Below, piece by piece: positions 1-10,883 of a DNA stretch of 64,000 nt; the stretch's first letter is position 1; every line of letters starts with the position of its first letter. A program made the translations under genes and the position numbers. The DNA lies in the NCBI GenBank assembly GCA_015179045.1, contig WHUZ01000042.1, positions 62,001-126,000 of the forward strand. Reading direction: 5' to 3'. The notes beneath the pieces were generated by a model. The model saw only the letters and a program-made list of their open reading frames with translations, was not told where the DNA came from and searched no databases. Origin of the DNA: Kalaharituber pfeilii (lineage: Eukaryota; Ascomycota; Pezizomycetes; Pezizales; Pezizaceae).

Positions 1-580
1 TATTTTGATTTAATTTTTTACTTGTTTATTTGTTTATTTATTGACCTACCTCACCTTATTGATACTCAGTACCGAAGGATTTTCTTTCATGGTTGCCGGG
101 CCCCTCATTTAGCAAAAAGCATAAACCAAAACGCCAGCACCCACTCCAAGTTTAGAGCATTAGAGTTCATTTTGGGTAAAGTGATTCATTCACGGATGTG
201 CTCTCGCATGCCCGGCAAAGTCGCAATGGCATACTCTAGCCGATTCTCCCCCAACTCCCCTCCAAGAATTTGTACCCCTGAGCTCGAAAAGGGAGTAAGG
301 GAGGGACCATGCTTGTGATGGGCTATGTGACATGGCACGTGTTATGCTTGCTGGCGTGAGAAGCTTTCATTGTGTATCTGAAGTGAACCCATGCGAGTTG
401 TCTTAGGCATCTGGAATCCATGTCAATGGCAACAAATGTCGTGGTGACATTGCGGCAAAAGCTATTGTATCATCTCAACAACCCAGTTGATAAATTTGTA
501 AGGCATTGCGTAAAACATTCTAGGACAGGTTCGGCTCGGTTCTTTCCCGGTCAATCAAGGGCGCAAGTTGAGACATTTTA
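1..580. other. Intergenic, no gene seen
   Basis: No reading frame here has recognisable protein features, conserved motifs or a plausible exon structure. The sequence is of ordinary composition and I see no repeat copy shared with the rest of the window. An open frame at 22-318 is short, lacks any family signature and is treated as chance. Confidence 0.5.
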
Positions 581-991
581 CAGTTACACCGGCTGACCGA
601 AATCCAACATTTTCTGTCCGGTTAAGCTAGCGTCCGGTATAACAGATTTTGCAGGGGTGCCTGTCAGGGGGTGAGGAACTTAGTAAACCAATTGAGAGAT
701 ACAATACGAGGTATTCTCTTCTCAATAATCTCCCAAGATATTATAGAACTTTGAACATTGAATTCAAGATATTGAGAATACTTCAGTTTCATGGTTGAGG
801 CCTTCATCCAGTTCAGCTAGTTGGTTTGTATGTAATTTGAATTTAAAAGTCTACAGTTTTGTTGTCCAATCAGGTTTAACTGGCCTCCGGTATAGCTAAG
901 TTTTTTGTATGTAAGTTGCAAAGCCGTCAGGGGTCGTCCGGTATAGCAAGTTTGCCGGTGTAACGAGGTCCGGTATAGCTAGGTAAAACTG
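581..991. mobile_element. Fot1/pogo-like MITE
   Basis: The left end begins CAGTTACACC directly after a TA, and the right end finishes GGTAAAACTG, whose reverse complement is CAGTTTTACC. CAGT ends next to TA are typical of Fot1/pogo (Tc1/mariner) elements. Several CCGGTATA/TATACCGG-type motifs (CCGGTATAAC, CCGGTATAGC) recur near both ends as subterminal repeats. There is no coding capacity. The right flank reads TG rather than TA, so the target duplication is not exact and the boundary is slightly uncertain. Confidence 0.55.
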
Positions 992-2141
992 TGATTGCTC
1001 TCAATCAGCTGATGGCGTCACGCCTATGGCCATCAAGGTATTCACAAGGACTTCGCTGGTTGAAACCGCGAACAGCCTGGTGTGTCCTTGTAAAAGGTAC
1101 TACATTTTAACTTCTTGATGCTCAATCGAGGTCCGGCATCCGCAGATGCATGCCGGGATGAGTATGGACGACATCAATCGGGGCAGTCATGATTGAGAGA
1201 TGTGAAGATAACCTGATGGGATGAACCACCATCCAATCGCTTACCGTACGAAGAGAAGTACCAATTAGACCTCTTCCAGCGTCACCTGTCCGCTGTGACT
1301 CTCAATTGGTCGCTCTTCGAGTTGAGGTTGCGCCTAAGGTATTGTGAAAGCGCTAACCAGTGCGCCGTGCACCGCCACTAAATTGTCACTGTCATATTAT
1401 TATCTAGCTGGGTAACTTTACAGTCGAACCTTTTTTCCTGCCTATGATATATTGCGATCAATAAATAAAGTGACTGAGGCTAATAAAGATAGCGTTGAAT
1501 TAAAGCAGGAGCTCGCAGCGCGCTTGAGGTTTCCTGGATAGTGTTGCGCTTGAGGTTGGTTCAGTTGAGAAAGCATAAAAACGCTGTAAACAGGGGTTGA
1601 GCGGCTCAAGGGACTGATAGGAAACACAGAAGAAGAACAGGGAAACACTGAGACACAGGGATCACAGATCTGGCATTCGCTCAGGTTGTTCTAGTTACAA
1701 AAAAGGAGCGGAAGGGCCTCTCAAAAAGTCCCCCCAGAACACTAACTGATTTCATGAGAGCGTCATACTATGCAAACGGGAATCAGTGTTTGTACCCATG
1801 CCGTTTGCAGTTTGCTCCATGCATACCATTTCGTGTACTCCTCCGTTTATTCTATGCATCTATCCTCCTGCAACAAGCATGGTATGTACATTCGTTCATT
1901 CTTGCGTGGGAGTGGACTGGGGGTCAGTCGATTCGGCGAGTAAATATGAATCTGCTGGCGAGATATCGCGATTCGCGTAGAAATGAATGCTTGAACGACC
2001 TTCCTACGTACTGTATATAGCATCGTAATTAACGTGCTATTAATTGAGGTCACACACTTTTGGACAGCAAAATGTGGACACCGGAGGATTCACAAATTGA
2101 TGATTCTACTTTTGATTTGGGAACGTGCGAAACGGAATACC
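992..2141. other. Intergenic, no gene seen
   Basis: No supported gene. Short overlapping frames between 1442 and 2053 on both strands carry no family signature. On the minus strand around 1345-1375 there is a tRNA A-box-like string (GGCGCACTGGTTAGCGC), which may be part of an old tRNA-derived SINE, but no convincing B box follows. Confidence 0.4.
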
Positions 2142-2199
2142 ATTGCTATAGCCCATAGGGTGGTAAAGCGATTAATGATATTTAAAAAAAAAAAAAAAA
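2142..2199 (+). mobile_element. LINE A 3' tail (5'-truncated)
   Basis: The conserved LINE A 3' end is recognisable (CATAGCCCATAGGGTGG, then CGATTAATGATAT) and ends in a run of about 16 A. Only the last ~45 bp of the element are present, as for other 5'-truncated copies in the window. A possible imperfect target duplication (GGAATACC/GGGATACC) flanks it. Confidence 0.65.
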
Positions 2200-2447
2200 G
2201 AGAAAGAAATGGGATACCGGTGGGGCTTGCATAGACTGGATATATCCGGGGAAACACATTAAAGTAGCAGTGAGCGGTCGAGAACACACGAGTGCTGTAA
2301 AAACCGAAAATACTAGTGTTAGGGTTCCTTCCCAACCAGACTAGTCTGGGGTCCCTTGAACCTTTATTTCAGTCAAAATACAACCTCTCTGAGCAGATGC
2401 AATGCAATCATTACATGCGAAACATAATTCACAGGAACTATAGCGGT

Positions 2448-4252
2448 TTTTTTTTTTTTTTTTTTTTTTATTCACGTAACCCCGCATACAGGCTACCAGC
2501 CTATGGCAGGGACCCATATACCCGGGCCAGGTTTGAGATAACTAACTACGGAATCTACATACAGTCAGACCTTGCTATAATGAACCTCGCTATAGTGAAA
2601 ACCTTGCTATAATGAACATACCACGCTCTCGGATTTCCATCCCCATACAATTTGACCTTGCTATAATGAAATCACACCAAATAGTGTAATGAAAAAAAAT
2701 CTAGAGGAAGTTATTTTTATCTACATACAAATTGTTCTTGCTATAATGAAAAGACACTAATGAAATTCATAGGGACCCCCCTGCTCCTGCCTTGCCTCCT
2801 GTTTACCAGTAATTCAGAGCAGCCCAGCCAACAGCGCTAAGTGCTAGAGGTTGGTTTGAACCAGGTTGTGAGTGTCTGTTGCTTCCGAGTATGTTGCTGG
2901 TATGACTTTAAGGCGAGAGAAAGCTGCTGAAAGGTAGAAGCAAGCTCTGAAAGTTCTAGTGGCTGACGAAAAGTAGTGTGGTCCAGAGAAGAAACCGGCA
3001 AACTCTCCATATAATACATGAGAGAATCAATAGACTGGATAGCCTCTGAGGTGCTAATGGGAGGGCGGGATAGAGACTCGGGTTCGGGATTTGAGAGACT
3101 CGGGTTCGGGATTTGATTCAGACTGGTGAAGGTCTTCCACTTGTGCTTGTTGCATGTCTGCTATAAGTTCCGGAATACTAATAGCCTCTATAGAAATAGT
3201 GCTATCTGTTGCATCCTCATCATGAAATAGATACTCATCTACCAAATCTTGAACCTGTCCGGAGTGACAACTATCCTGTATCAGACTATTGATGGTAACA
3301 AAGGTTCCAGTCTGTAGGTGTTCAATATATTGCTCATATGATTGCTTTGCTAACTCACTAGTATTCAAAGATGAATGAATACCCGCTTGCTACCAGCAAT
3401 TAATGAATACGAATCTTAATCTACTACTGATTTACTTCTAATTTATATTCTTCTCCTACTACTACTACTCCTTACATTTCTATCTCTATTTCTATTCATC
3501 ACGACTGCTACTATCCCATTTGAATTAATTTCTTAATGTAGCTATTTCCATTACTAGTAGATCGATACAGATGTTAACTGGTAGTGAAGTTCCCCTGGTC
3601 ACTTAGCTGCCAAGACTACATGACTAATTTAGTACAATTTTCTATACTGAAAACCTTGCTATAGTGAAAACAAAGGGCCAAATTTTATGTTTTCATTATA
3701 GCAAGGTCTGACTGTACACCCTTGAGCACCCAGTGCCCTCCGTCCCCCGGTCCCCGGCTACCCCAGATCGAGGCAGGCAAACCAGTACTCGACCGGGTCA
3801 TCTTCCACGCCTTCTTGCTTCCATCCTTTCTCCTCTAGGTCCTCCCAGGACTGCCAGGTGACATGTGCCCCATTTTTGTTCTTCCTCTGGGGCCGCTCCA
3901 GTTCTGTGCATCTGAACACCACATGCTCAGCACTCCATGCCTCACCACATGTGCATTGTACCTCCTCGCCACTGACCATCCTCCTCCACATAGCTCCGCC
4001 TTTTCCAGTCCGCAGCCATGTGTAATTTGTGAGTGCTCTCCTGCCCCACTTCACGAATTTGCCCTTCCCAAACCCTGCACGCTCCCTCTCCTCTTTTCTT
4101 TTTCGAACTAACTCTTGACGCAGCCCACCCTCAGTGGCCTGCCCATCATACCTCATGCCCTTGGCCCCCTCTTTGGCCAACTCATCCGCCTTCTCATTGC
4201 CTTCTATCCCCACGTGGGCTTTGACCCATGCCAGCTTCACTGTTACTCCCAC
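2448..4252 (-). mobile_element. LINE C fragment, interrupted by pogo element
   Basis: A minus-strand non-LTR retrotransposon remnant. Its 3' end is the poly-T run at about 2448-2470 (poly-A on the minus strand), followed by the family 3' sequence (CACGTAACCCCGC, then GGCTACCAGCCTATGGCAGG). The coding part resumes at 3715 beyond an inserted pogo element and runs to 4252. It encodes the end of ORF2: an RNase H segment (AWVKAHVGIEGNEKADELAK) followed by a Cys/His cluster (CTCGEAW, EHVVFRC). The upstream reverse transcriptase is missing. The family resembles Tad1/I-type LINEs of fungi. Confidence 0.8.
2562..3714 (-). mobile_element. Pogo/Tigger deletion derivative, perfect TIRs
   Basis: The two ends are perfect 23-bp inverted repeats (CAGTCAGACCTTGCTATAAT at the start of each). 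TA lies on both sides (2560-2561 and 3715-3716), the expected Tc1/mariner target duplication. The GCTATAATGAA motif recurs several times inside the left end. Minus-strand frames at 3054-3368 and 2837-3019 have the low-complexity acidic/Gln-rich look of a pogo transposase C-terminus, but the DDE catalytic region is absent. It is therefore an internally deleted, non-autonomous copy, inserted in the 3' part of LINE C. Confidence 0.8.
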
Positions 4253-4507
4253 GAAGAATAAAGAACATGGGCAGGCGGGCTAGTGCATGCAGATTCTGAT
4301 GAAATACACATATGGTTGGGAACAGCTGTACGCGGAGTCGGGCAGACATTTGGTTCAATGACTAGCTGACATAATAAATTTGGGACTTCGCAATACCAAC
4401 AGTCCTAACACCTATATATGAGGATAAGGCATATAAATATCAGTCCTCTACTAGGAATATAAAAATGGTACTGCAGGCAACCAAGATAGGTACGAGTTCA
4501 GGGCCAC
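4253..4507. other. Intergenic, no gene seen
   Basis: AT-rich spacer between LINE C and the 571-bp inverted-repeat element. I see nothing in it. Confidence 0.5.
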
Positions 4508-5078
4508 TGAATCCAACAGGCCAGGCCATTCAGGCCGGTCCAGACCATTCAGGCCGGTCCAGACCATTCAGGCCGGTCCAGACCATTCAGGCTGGCCTAG
4601 GCCATTCAGGCCGGTCCAGACCAACCAGGCCATTTACGTAAATTCAAGCGATTTTAGAATTTAACCCAGGTGAATTAGATTTTAATAGTCCTGGATATTT
4701 CCACTATCAGTAATTGACAGTTGCGCATTAGGTATCATCATCGAAGAATTGAATCTCGTCTGTTGTATTATCTGGAAGGTCCATCATTTCTAAAATATTT
4801 CTTAGTATATATACTTGAATACAAAGTGTGATACATACTTGACAAAAGTCGTAGACCACTGCTGTTTAAAATTCTAGAGATACGGGAGATTCTACTCATC
4901 TAAATACTCAAACAATCTGGTAAATGCTGGCCTCATATTCACCTGGATAGCTGTGGAGTGATTCGTTTAATTGGCCTGAAGCGGCCTGAATGGTTTGGAC
5001 CGGCCTGGTTGGCCTGGACCGGCCTGAATGGTCTGGACAGGCCTGATTGGCCTGGACCGGCCTGGCCTGTTGGATTCA
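4508..5078. mobile_element. 571-bp TIR element with subterminal repeats
   Basis: The termini are perfect 20-bp inverted repeats (TGAATCCAACAGGCCAGGCC at 4508-4527, its complement at 5059-5078). Inside the left end a ~23-bp unit containing AGGCCGGTCCAGACC is repeated in tandem about four times. Inverted versions (GGCCTGGACCGGCCTGAATGG) recur inside the right end. The AT-rich middle is non-coding. No clear target duplication is visible. The structure (short TIR plus clustered subterminal motifs) is that of a non-autonomous DNA transposon whose transposase binds subterminal repeats. Superfamily unknown. Confidence 0.7.
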
Positions 5079-5337
5079 TTGCGTGGGGATAACAAGGACA
5101 ATCCCACTTTTGTATTGAGTGATATTCCTTGATATGTCTATCACGCTGCCTTATATCAACCCAAAAGTACAAGAAGTCTGCCCGCAAGTTTTTTTTAGTG
5201 TCACAAGTGTCTGGATTAGGCAACGCTGCTGATCGGACCTGCTGTAATGGGAGAGCGGGATGCATAGAGTGTTGAGAACTACTTAAGTAGCCGCCTAATG
5301 CAGGGGTATTTTCATGACAGTAAATGCAGGTGAGCAA
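5079..5337 (-). pseudogene. Possible zinc-finger-like coding fragment
   Basis: The minus-strand frame starting at 5337 contains a CIYC pair near its start and a segment HIKEYHSIQKWDC that resembles the spacing of C2H2-type fingers in fungal proteins. The frame runs straight into the inverted-repeat element, which may have destroyed its 3' end. No continuation is seen beyond the element. Identity and reality are both uncertain. Confidence 0.25.
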
Positions 5338-6532
5338 CTAAAGAATGGTGGGCCTATGAACCGACGTGTGCGTTCTGGTTCCGTACGATATAGGCGCCAG
5401 CCTTCTTCTCAGCCTACTGACGAAGACCTCGCAAAAAGGGCACATTGCTGGACTATTTTGATAAGCTGGGCCCACCTGCTGCGATCTTTATGACGTTGTG
5501 GATTGGAACTTTGAGACACGGTGCTACGTATCTCCTATATCTCACCGGAAGTAGTCGCCGTAGCGTTCATTTGGACTACTCCGGTGTGCTGCGTATGACT
5601 CCTCCCAGGATCCACGTTCCAAGGCGCGCAGTGTTCCGGCAGTTATGTCCACCTCAAACATGGGTGGTAACAAGAACTGCATCATATTCATGCAAATCCC
5701 AATTAAGGAATAGCGCGGCAAACCATAGCCAAGCACAGAAAGCTGGAACTGGCGAAGGAAATAGTGCAAGATGATAGGGTGCAGGAATCGAGATGATTAT
5801 TTCAGAAATTCACAACCAGAAGAGTAAAATTGAGGAAGTAATCAGTTCTTGAGCCCCACGAAAGTTCCCAATTCCACATGAGAATACGCATGGCCACCCC
5901 CATCTTACGCGACGCATGCTGCGGGCGATGTGGAGCAGATATAGCTGATGCAGCTGCAGTTGAACTGGGGAAGCTTAGATCCGTACATCTCGATTGCGAC
6001 CTCGGGCAAACACACCACACTAACCAGTACTAGCGCACTAGCATCCTGGCAGACCAGCGAGATGCCCTCCCTCCAAAGCCCTGGCACTCGCCTTTTCCGG
6101 CATGTCTCTGTCCAGTCACTTTCTGACTGGACGGAAGCTGGGATAAGCGACGCTAAACTATACAAGGGACTGCTACTAGTACGAATTGGTAAGTCAAGTT
6201 GATACTTCAAAATATGTAGAGGTTAATTATTGAGCTCGGGTAACATCGCTGCCTAGGCAGCAAATTGCAGGTATATCAATCTCTAAAAAAGCTTAGAAGC
6301 CGCACGATGGTAACATTTAAAAAGATTGGCTACTTGGAGTAAATGAACTTCATCATACGCATGGAGCAGTCGCATTAAGTATATATATAGCTAGCAACAT
6401 TTATTCCGGTCTCTGTCCAGTCACTTTCTGACTGGGCGGAGACATTCCGGGCCTTTTCCGGGCCTTTTCCCACGTTGTAGATTGACAACTCGTGATGCCG
6501 GTTATCAGCGATTGAACAGTTGTGCAAATGCA
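5338..6532. other. Intergenic with two copies of a hairpin motif
   Basis: No gene is supported. A 27-bp sequence (GTCTCTGTCCAGTCACTTTC, then TGACTGG) occurs twice, ending at 6130 and 6435. Each copy contains the perfect 7-bp inverted repeat CCAGTCA/TGACTGG. TTCCGG motifs stand beside both. The second copy lies about 270 bp before the FAD oxidoreductase start codon. Confidence 0.5.
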
Positions 6533-6538
6533 TATAAA
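6533..6538 (+). promoter_or_regulatory. Candidate TATA box of FAD oxidoreductase
   Basis: TATAAA stands 167 bp before the start codon at 6705. A longer TATATATATA tract lies further upstream near 6380. Assigned from position and sequence only. Confidence 0.35.
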
Positions 6539-6704
6539 GCTCCTCGTCGGCTGCCAGGCTAATTGAGATTACATCCGTTTCTCGGGCCCACAGGTACCTC
6601 GGTATACGTGTTGTATCTGATATTTATATGAATTTGGTACAATTGGCCACTAATACTGTGGTTACTTGCTCGTCGGTAAACGTCCTGCTGAACCCACCGC
6701 AATA

Positions 6705-8399
6705 ATGCGTTTTCCCACCTCCAAACGAACCGCGGCAGCTGTCGCCGCTCTGCTAGCGCTCACTTCCCCCATCTCAGCAGATGATAGTTCCCAAATCACC
6801 ACTACCGAAAAATCGAATATCACGAACGCCAAATCCACTATTTTCGGCTCCAGCTTCAGCGCCACTTGTGGCTGCACACTGCTCTCCATCTACTCATTCT
6901 TTGGGGAATCGGAGGTGTTTTACAGCGGCTCAAGCACTTATGCGAGCGAGACGCAGGGCCAGTTTTGGAGTCAAACCCTGTGGACGACTCCGAAGTGTGT
7001 CTTTGTGCCGAGGACGGCAAAGGATGTGGCGAAGGGTGTGTTTATTGCGACGCTGTGTAGGTCCGAGTTTGGGGTGAGAGGAGGTGGGCACATGGTGGTA
7101 AGTCCCTCGCCCTACTATACATTGCCTGTAATCTGAAGCCGTTTAGCTGATACATATCTCTTAATTGTGTGTTAACAGGTCCCTGGCTACGCGAGCACCA
7201 ACGACGGCATCCTGTTCGGACTCAGCAACTTCACTTCCATCTCCCTCTCTGCGGACAAAACTAGTGTCTTCGTCGGTCCCGGCCTCCGCTGGGGCCAGGT
7301 GTATACCTTCCTCCAGTCCGAAGGCCTCTACGTCCTCGGCGGCCGCGTTGCACATGTCGGTGTCCCTGGCCTGCTGCTCGGCGGTGGCCTCAACTTCTTC
7401 TCGAACAAATACGGCTTTGCCATGGACAACGTCAAATCTTATGAGGTCGTTCTTGCAGACGCAACAATTGTCACTGCGTCCCCGACAGAGCACGAAGACC
7501 TCTTCTGGGCTCTCCACGGCGGCGCAAATAACTTTGGTATTGTAACGAAGTTCGAGCTCAAGACACACCTGATAAATAAGATGTATGCTGGCTTCGCAAC
7601 CTTTACTGGCGAAGCAAATTTCGAGAAGTTTTACTCCGCTATTGCGAACTTCACAAACTCGGGGTACGACGCGAAGGGCGCTGGGCTCGTGCCAGTAACC
7701 GGTTGGGCTCCCAATTCGCCACCGTTAGGGTACCATGTATTTACACACGAAGGCAGCGACTCAAACCCGGCCATCTTCCAAGAATTTGACCAGATCACGT
7801 ATGACACCGCCGACTTTGCCATTCGGGACCCGCCAGTGATATCTCAGATGCTCGATGACGCGGGGCTCATGTCCGCCACGCGGCACGCTTTCCGTGTCCA
7901 GGCCTCGATTGCTTCTTACGAGGCCCTGAAGATCGCCGACAACACTTTCTTCGAGTATTGCAATAACCTCGCCTCGCTTGGTATCACCTCGATGACGTTC
8001 GTCGGCCTCGTGGCACAGCCTATCCAAAACACAACAATTGAAGTCGCCGCGAATAATGGCGCGGGGGGGAATTCCTTCGGACTCAGCGCGAATGACAACT
8101 ACATCTGGTACGTCATCAACCTAAACTGGGATGATCCTGCCGAAGACGGGCCCATAAACACGTGGTTGGAGAATATGGGCAATGCAATGAGCAAGGCGTT
8201 CCATGACCAGAATTTGGTCGGCAACAACGGCCGGGAGTTCGTGTACATGAATGATGCGCAGGCAGGGCAGGATGCGTTTGCGAGTTACGGGGATGCCGAG
8301 AGGCAGAGGTTAATCGAAATCAGGCAGCAGTATGATCCGGATGGGAAAGTATTCGGGAAGAATGGGTTGTGTAAGGGTGGGTTCAAGTTGCCGGTGTAA
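6705..8399 (+). CDS. Secreted FAD-linked oxidoreductase (BBE/VAO type)
   Basis: Two exons, 6705-7097 and 7179-8399, joined by an 81-bp GTAAGT...ACAG intron, give 537 residues. The start at 6705 is chosen because it is the first ATG of the frame and gives a good signal peptide (MRFPTSKRTAAAVAALLALT). The FAD-binding PCMH fold is shown by RGGGHMVV, where the His is the expected site of covalent FAD attachment. It continues through VGPGLRWG, GVPGLLLGGGLNFFSNKYG and DLFWALHGGANNFGIVT. The second Cys of bicovalent members is not in the usual loop, so a single covalent link is expected. The C-terminal BBE motif is present (YDPDGKVFG, GGFKL). Such enzymes oxidise alcohols, sugars or secondary metabolites outside the cell. 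The substrate cannot be told from sequence. No biosynthetic neighbours are present. The gene looks intact. Confidence 0.9.
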
Positions 8400-8510
8400 A
8401 CTGCGCAGCTTTGCTTGGTAAGCAGCTTACGGCGTGGTCAATGGGGGGGCCAGGAACGCTTACATCGATCTTGGAATGGACAAGATAAGGGTAACAAGAT
8501 AACAGGAGGG

Positions 8511-9068
8511 GTTTTTTTTTTTTTTTTTTTTGTCACGTGACCCGCATGCAGCTGTTCTTTTTTTTTTTTTTATTTATTTCATCACTCGCATACCGCCTTG
8601 TAGGCTACGGCGAGGGTGTAGATACATGCAAAATAATACACGGAAAATAAACATCATATAGAACCATAAAGTGAAAGGAAAAAGTGAGACTATATCCGGC
8701 TACTCCGCCGCCCAGTCCATCACCTCCGCCAACGTTATGTCTCCCCCTCCTTATCTCTTGACAGCTTCCTTAACCCCGCCTCTCCTCTCGGTAGTCTTTT
8801 CTTCCACACTTCACACCTACTCATGATGTGCTCAAAATTTTCGAAGTCTCTTCCGCACCATCTGCATTCGGGAGAGGTCTCCTTCCCTATCTGATATCTC
8901 CACTGTCGTAGTCCCTTGTTTCCCAGAATTCCTGCGAGAGTGGATACCCTCCTCCTGCTCCCCAAATACTCCAGTGGTCTGTATGACAACTTCAGTCTCT
9001 TCCTCTCTTCGGCTCTCCACTCTTTGAATTGCTGTCTAATACATGCAGCTGTTCGCCATAGCAGGGCG
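8511..9068 (-). mobile_element. Short retroposed tag split by a LINE A copy
   Basis: The outer insertion is a poly-T run, then GTCACGTGACCCGCATGCAG, and on the far side CGCCATAGCAGGGC. This is the 3' core of the tag family seen elsewhere, in minus orientation. It is flanked by near-identical 11-bp repeats (TAACAGGAGGG at 8500-8510, TAACAGGATGG at 9069-9079). A LINE A copy later inserted inside it. Confidence 0.7.
8558..9041 (-). mobile_element. LINE A, 5'-truncated copy with ORF2 C-terminus
   Basis: This is a 484-bp minus-strand LINE insertion flanked by exact 13-bp duplications CATGCAGCTGTTC (8545-8557 and 9042-9054). The 3' end is the poly-T run, followed by the complement of the LINE A tail. 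The minus frame at 8989-8735 reads as the ORF2 end after RNase H: TLAGILGNKGLRQW, then CRWCGRDFENFEHIMSRC, a Cys/His finger of the C-x2-C...H-x4-C type. Frames are short and decayed. Confidence 0.85.
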
Positions 9069-9296
9069 TAACAGGATGGTAAGGATACGACTTGTGATGG
9101 ACCAACGCACAGAATAGGAGCGGGGCTACAGGTTTTAGTGTTTTCGGTTAGGTTAATGACGGATCAATTGGGTTTTTATTTTTTTTTTGTTTACTTGATG
9201 ATATGTATTCATACCTGTCATGCGCACTGACGTCTGAGTATGTTGTCTCGAACGAGATATATAAAACGTATAGAGACTTATAGCATAACTACTATG
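9069..9296. other. Intergenic, no gene seen
   Basis: Short AT-rich spacer between two retroposed tags. Nothing recognised. Confidence 0.5.
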
Positions 9297-9308
9297 GAAG
9301 TTTCAACG

Positions 9309-9506
9309 TTTTTTTTTTTTTTATTTATTTATTTCACGCGACCCCGCTTGCAGCTGTTCGCCTTTTTTTTTTTTTTTTTTTTTTCACGTGACCCCGCATG
9401 CAGCTGTTCGCCAAGGCAGGGCAGCTGTTCGCCAAGGCAGGGCAGCTGTTCGCCATGGCAGGGCAGCTGTTCGCCATGGCAGGGCAGCTGTTCGCCATGG
9501 CAGGGC
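9309..9506 (-). mobile_element. Nested retroposed tag with 21-bp tandem repeat
   Basis: The insertion is flanked by exact 12-bp duplications GAAGTTTCAACG (9297-9308 and 9507-9518). It holds two poly-T runs, each followed by CACGNGACCCCGC and GCAGCTGTTCGCC, so one tag appears to have inserted in another. The distal part is five tandem copies of a 21-bp unit, GCAGCTGTTCGCCATGGCAGG (first two read CCAAGG), between about 9400 and 9505. No coding sequence. Confidence 0.75.
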
Positions 9507-9518
9507 GAAGTTTCAACG

Positions 9519-9752
9519 TGGTTAGGAGGCCGACTTAGCCCACATCATCTTAGTTGTGAAACTGTACTTCATGACTCTGGTTATTATCTCATCAGCTAAT
9601 TAGACCCTATGAACCTGAGGTAGATACTACCACTCTGGGTATTGCTTCCCTAATTTTGGTGTATTGTCTTTCAGGATTGATAGTTGGTGGTCATGGCCAT
9701 GCCCTGAGTGGTGACTGCACCACCTCATAGCGGTTTAATGTCCAATGACACC
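9519..9752. other. Intergenic, no gene seen
   Basis: No feature recognised in this spacer. Confidence 0.5.
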
Positions 9753-10190
9753 TCACGGGGTTCCTCCACCATCTTCCGTGTCCTCCGTTTCCTCACCATC
9801 GCTCCCAGTACCCATTCTCTCCCCTTCCTCATCTGTATCAGAATCAGAATTAGCCAGCGCTATAAACCTCCTCTCCGCTTGCTCGCGAAAGTACTTTGCC
9901 CGCCGTTCTTCGTTCTCGGCCCTCGTTCGCCGCCGCCTAGTTTCCTGCGCCGCGCGCATCTCTGGGTACCATCGTGCGAGGTAACTGATGGGCAGCAGTT
10001 CGTCGGATTAAGGCTGCCGCGTCCTCTCGGACGGAAGTACCCATTGGGTTCGATTGAGGAGTGCGCTGCAAATACGGCAGAGAAAGTGGCTGGGTTCGTT
10101 GAGAGCATCGCAGTGCAGTGTGTTGCACCGCAGGTAGTTGTAGGGAGAATCGCCCCAGAAGATATAGTAATACATGATCGGGGAAGTGTT
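9753..10190 (-). CDS. Possible small hypothetical gene
   Basis: Two minus-strand stretches look coding but could not be joined. The upstream one (about 10181-10060) contains CNTLHCDALN and FLCRIC, resembling a small Cys-pair zinc site. The downstream one (about 10000-9753) reads YLARWYPEMRAAQETRRRR and then a charged, Arg/Glu-rich tail ending in an acidic stretch, typical of a nuclear coiled-coil tail. An intron between them is plausible but no splice pair restored phase. Function unknown. It may equally be a gene fragment. Confidence 0.3.
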
Positions 10191-10223
10191 ATGGTGGTAG
10201 TTTTGGTGTGTTTGGTGGGCCCT

Positions 10224-10285
10224 TTTTTTTTTTTTTTTTTTTATTTCACGTGACCCCGCTTGTAGCTGTTCGCCATGGCAGGGCA
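10224..10285 (-). mobile_element. Short retroposed tag (62 bp)
   Basis: A poly-T run is followed by TTTCACGTGACCCCGCTTG, AGCTGTTCGCCATGGCAGGG. It is flanked by exact 13-bp duplications TTTGGTGGGCCCT (10211-10223 and 10286-10298). On the minus strand it is a ~40-bp 3' core plus poly-A, with nothing else. Confidence 0.85.
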
Positions 10286-10298
10286 TTTGGTGGGCCCT

Positions 10299-10883
10299 AA
10301 TTCTAAGGGTACCGAATATAGTTAATGGTGGACGAACTTTATTGAGATGTAGTCAGTCGGAGTCCTGGTGAATGGAATGAGCTCCACCTAACCATGCTAG
10401 GATATATATGCTTCTTGTTGGAAAGAAGGTGGCCATATCGTCCAGTGTGGAAGCTACCTGATGCCTTGCATGTAGGCCTAAGTTAGTCACATGCATGTTG
10501 GCCTTCAAGTAATGGCTCCACAACATTCCTAGGCAACCACCCAGCACGTACATTCGCGCTGTGCCTCACAATTTGTTACCTACTCATAGCAAACCAGTGA
10601 CATTTCAATCCAAGCACGTGGGAGTGGATACACGAAATTTCCTGTATCATTCTAGAAGCAGGTAAGTTTCGAATGTGACAGGGGCATATTTCTTTTCATG
10701 TACTTAACTATCTCGCCATAGCGGCACGCGAGTAATGATAAAAAAAGAAAAAAAAAAAGTTTTAAATGTGGTAGCTTCAATACTCCCGGGCCGCTATTGA
10801 CAATTCTCGCTAGACCCCTGTCGATGCAGCATTTCTCTCTCACATTTGGGCACGTCAATATACGAGATTCTCCACCGACCATC
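10299..10883. other. Intergenic, no gene seen
   Basis: No gene or repeat recognised. An A-rich tract lies at about 10739-10760. Confidence 0.5.

Noticed and set aside
22..318. 98-codon plus-strand frame
   Set aside because: No start context, domain, homology signature or neighbour support. Length expected by chance.
5445..5774. 109-codon plus-strand frame
   Set aside because: No recognisable motif, and an overlapping antisense frame of similar quality. Treated as chance.
9708..10253. 181-codon plus-strand frame
   Set aside because: It overlaps the more protein-like minus-strand segments and runs into the poly-T of a retroposed tag.
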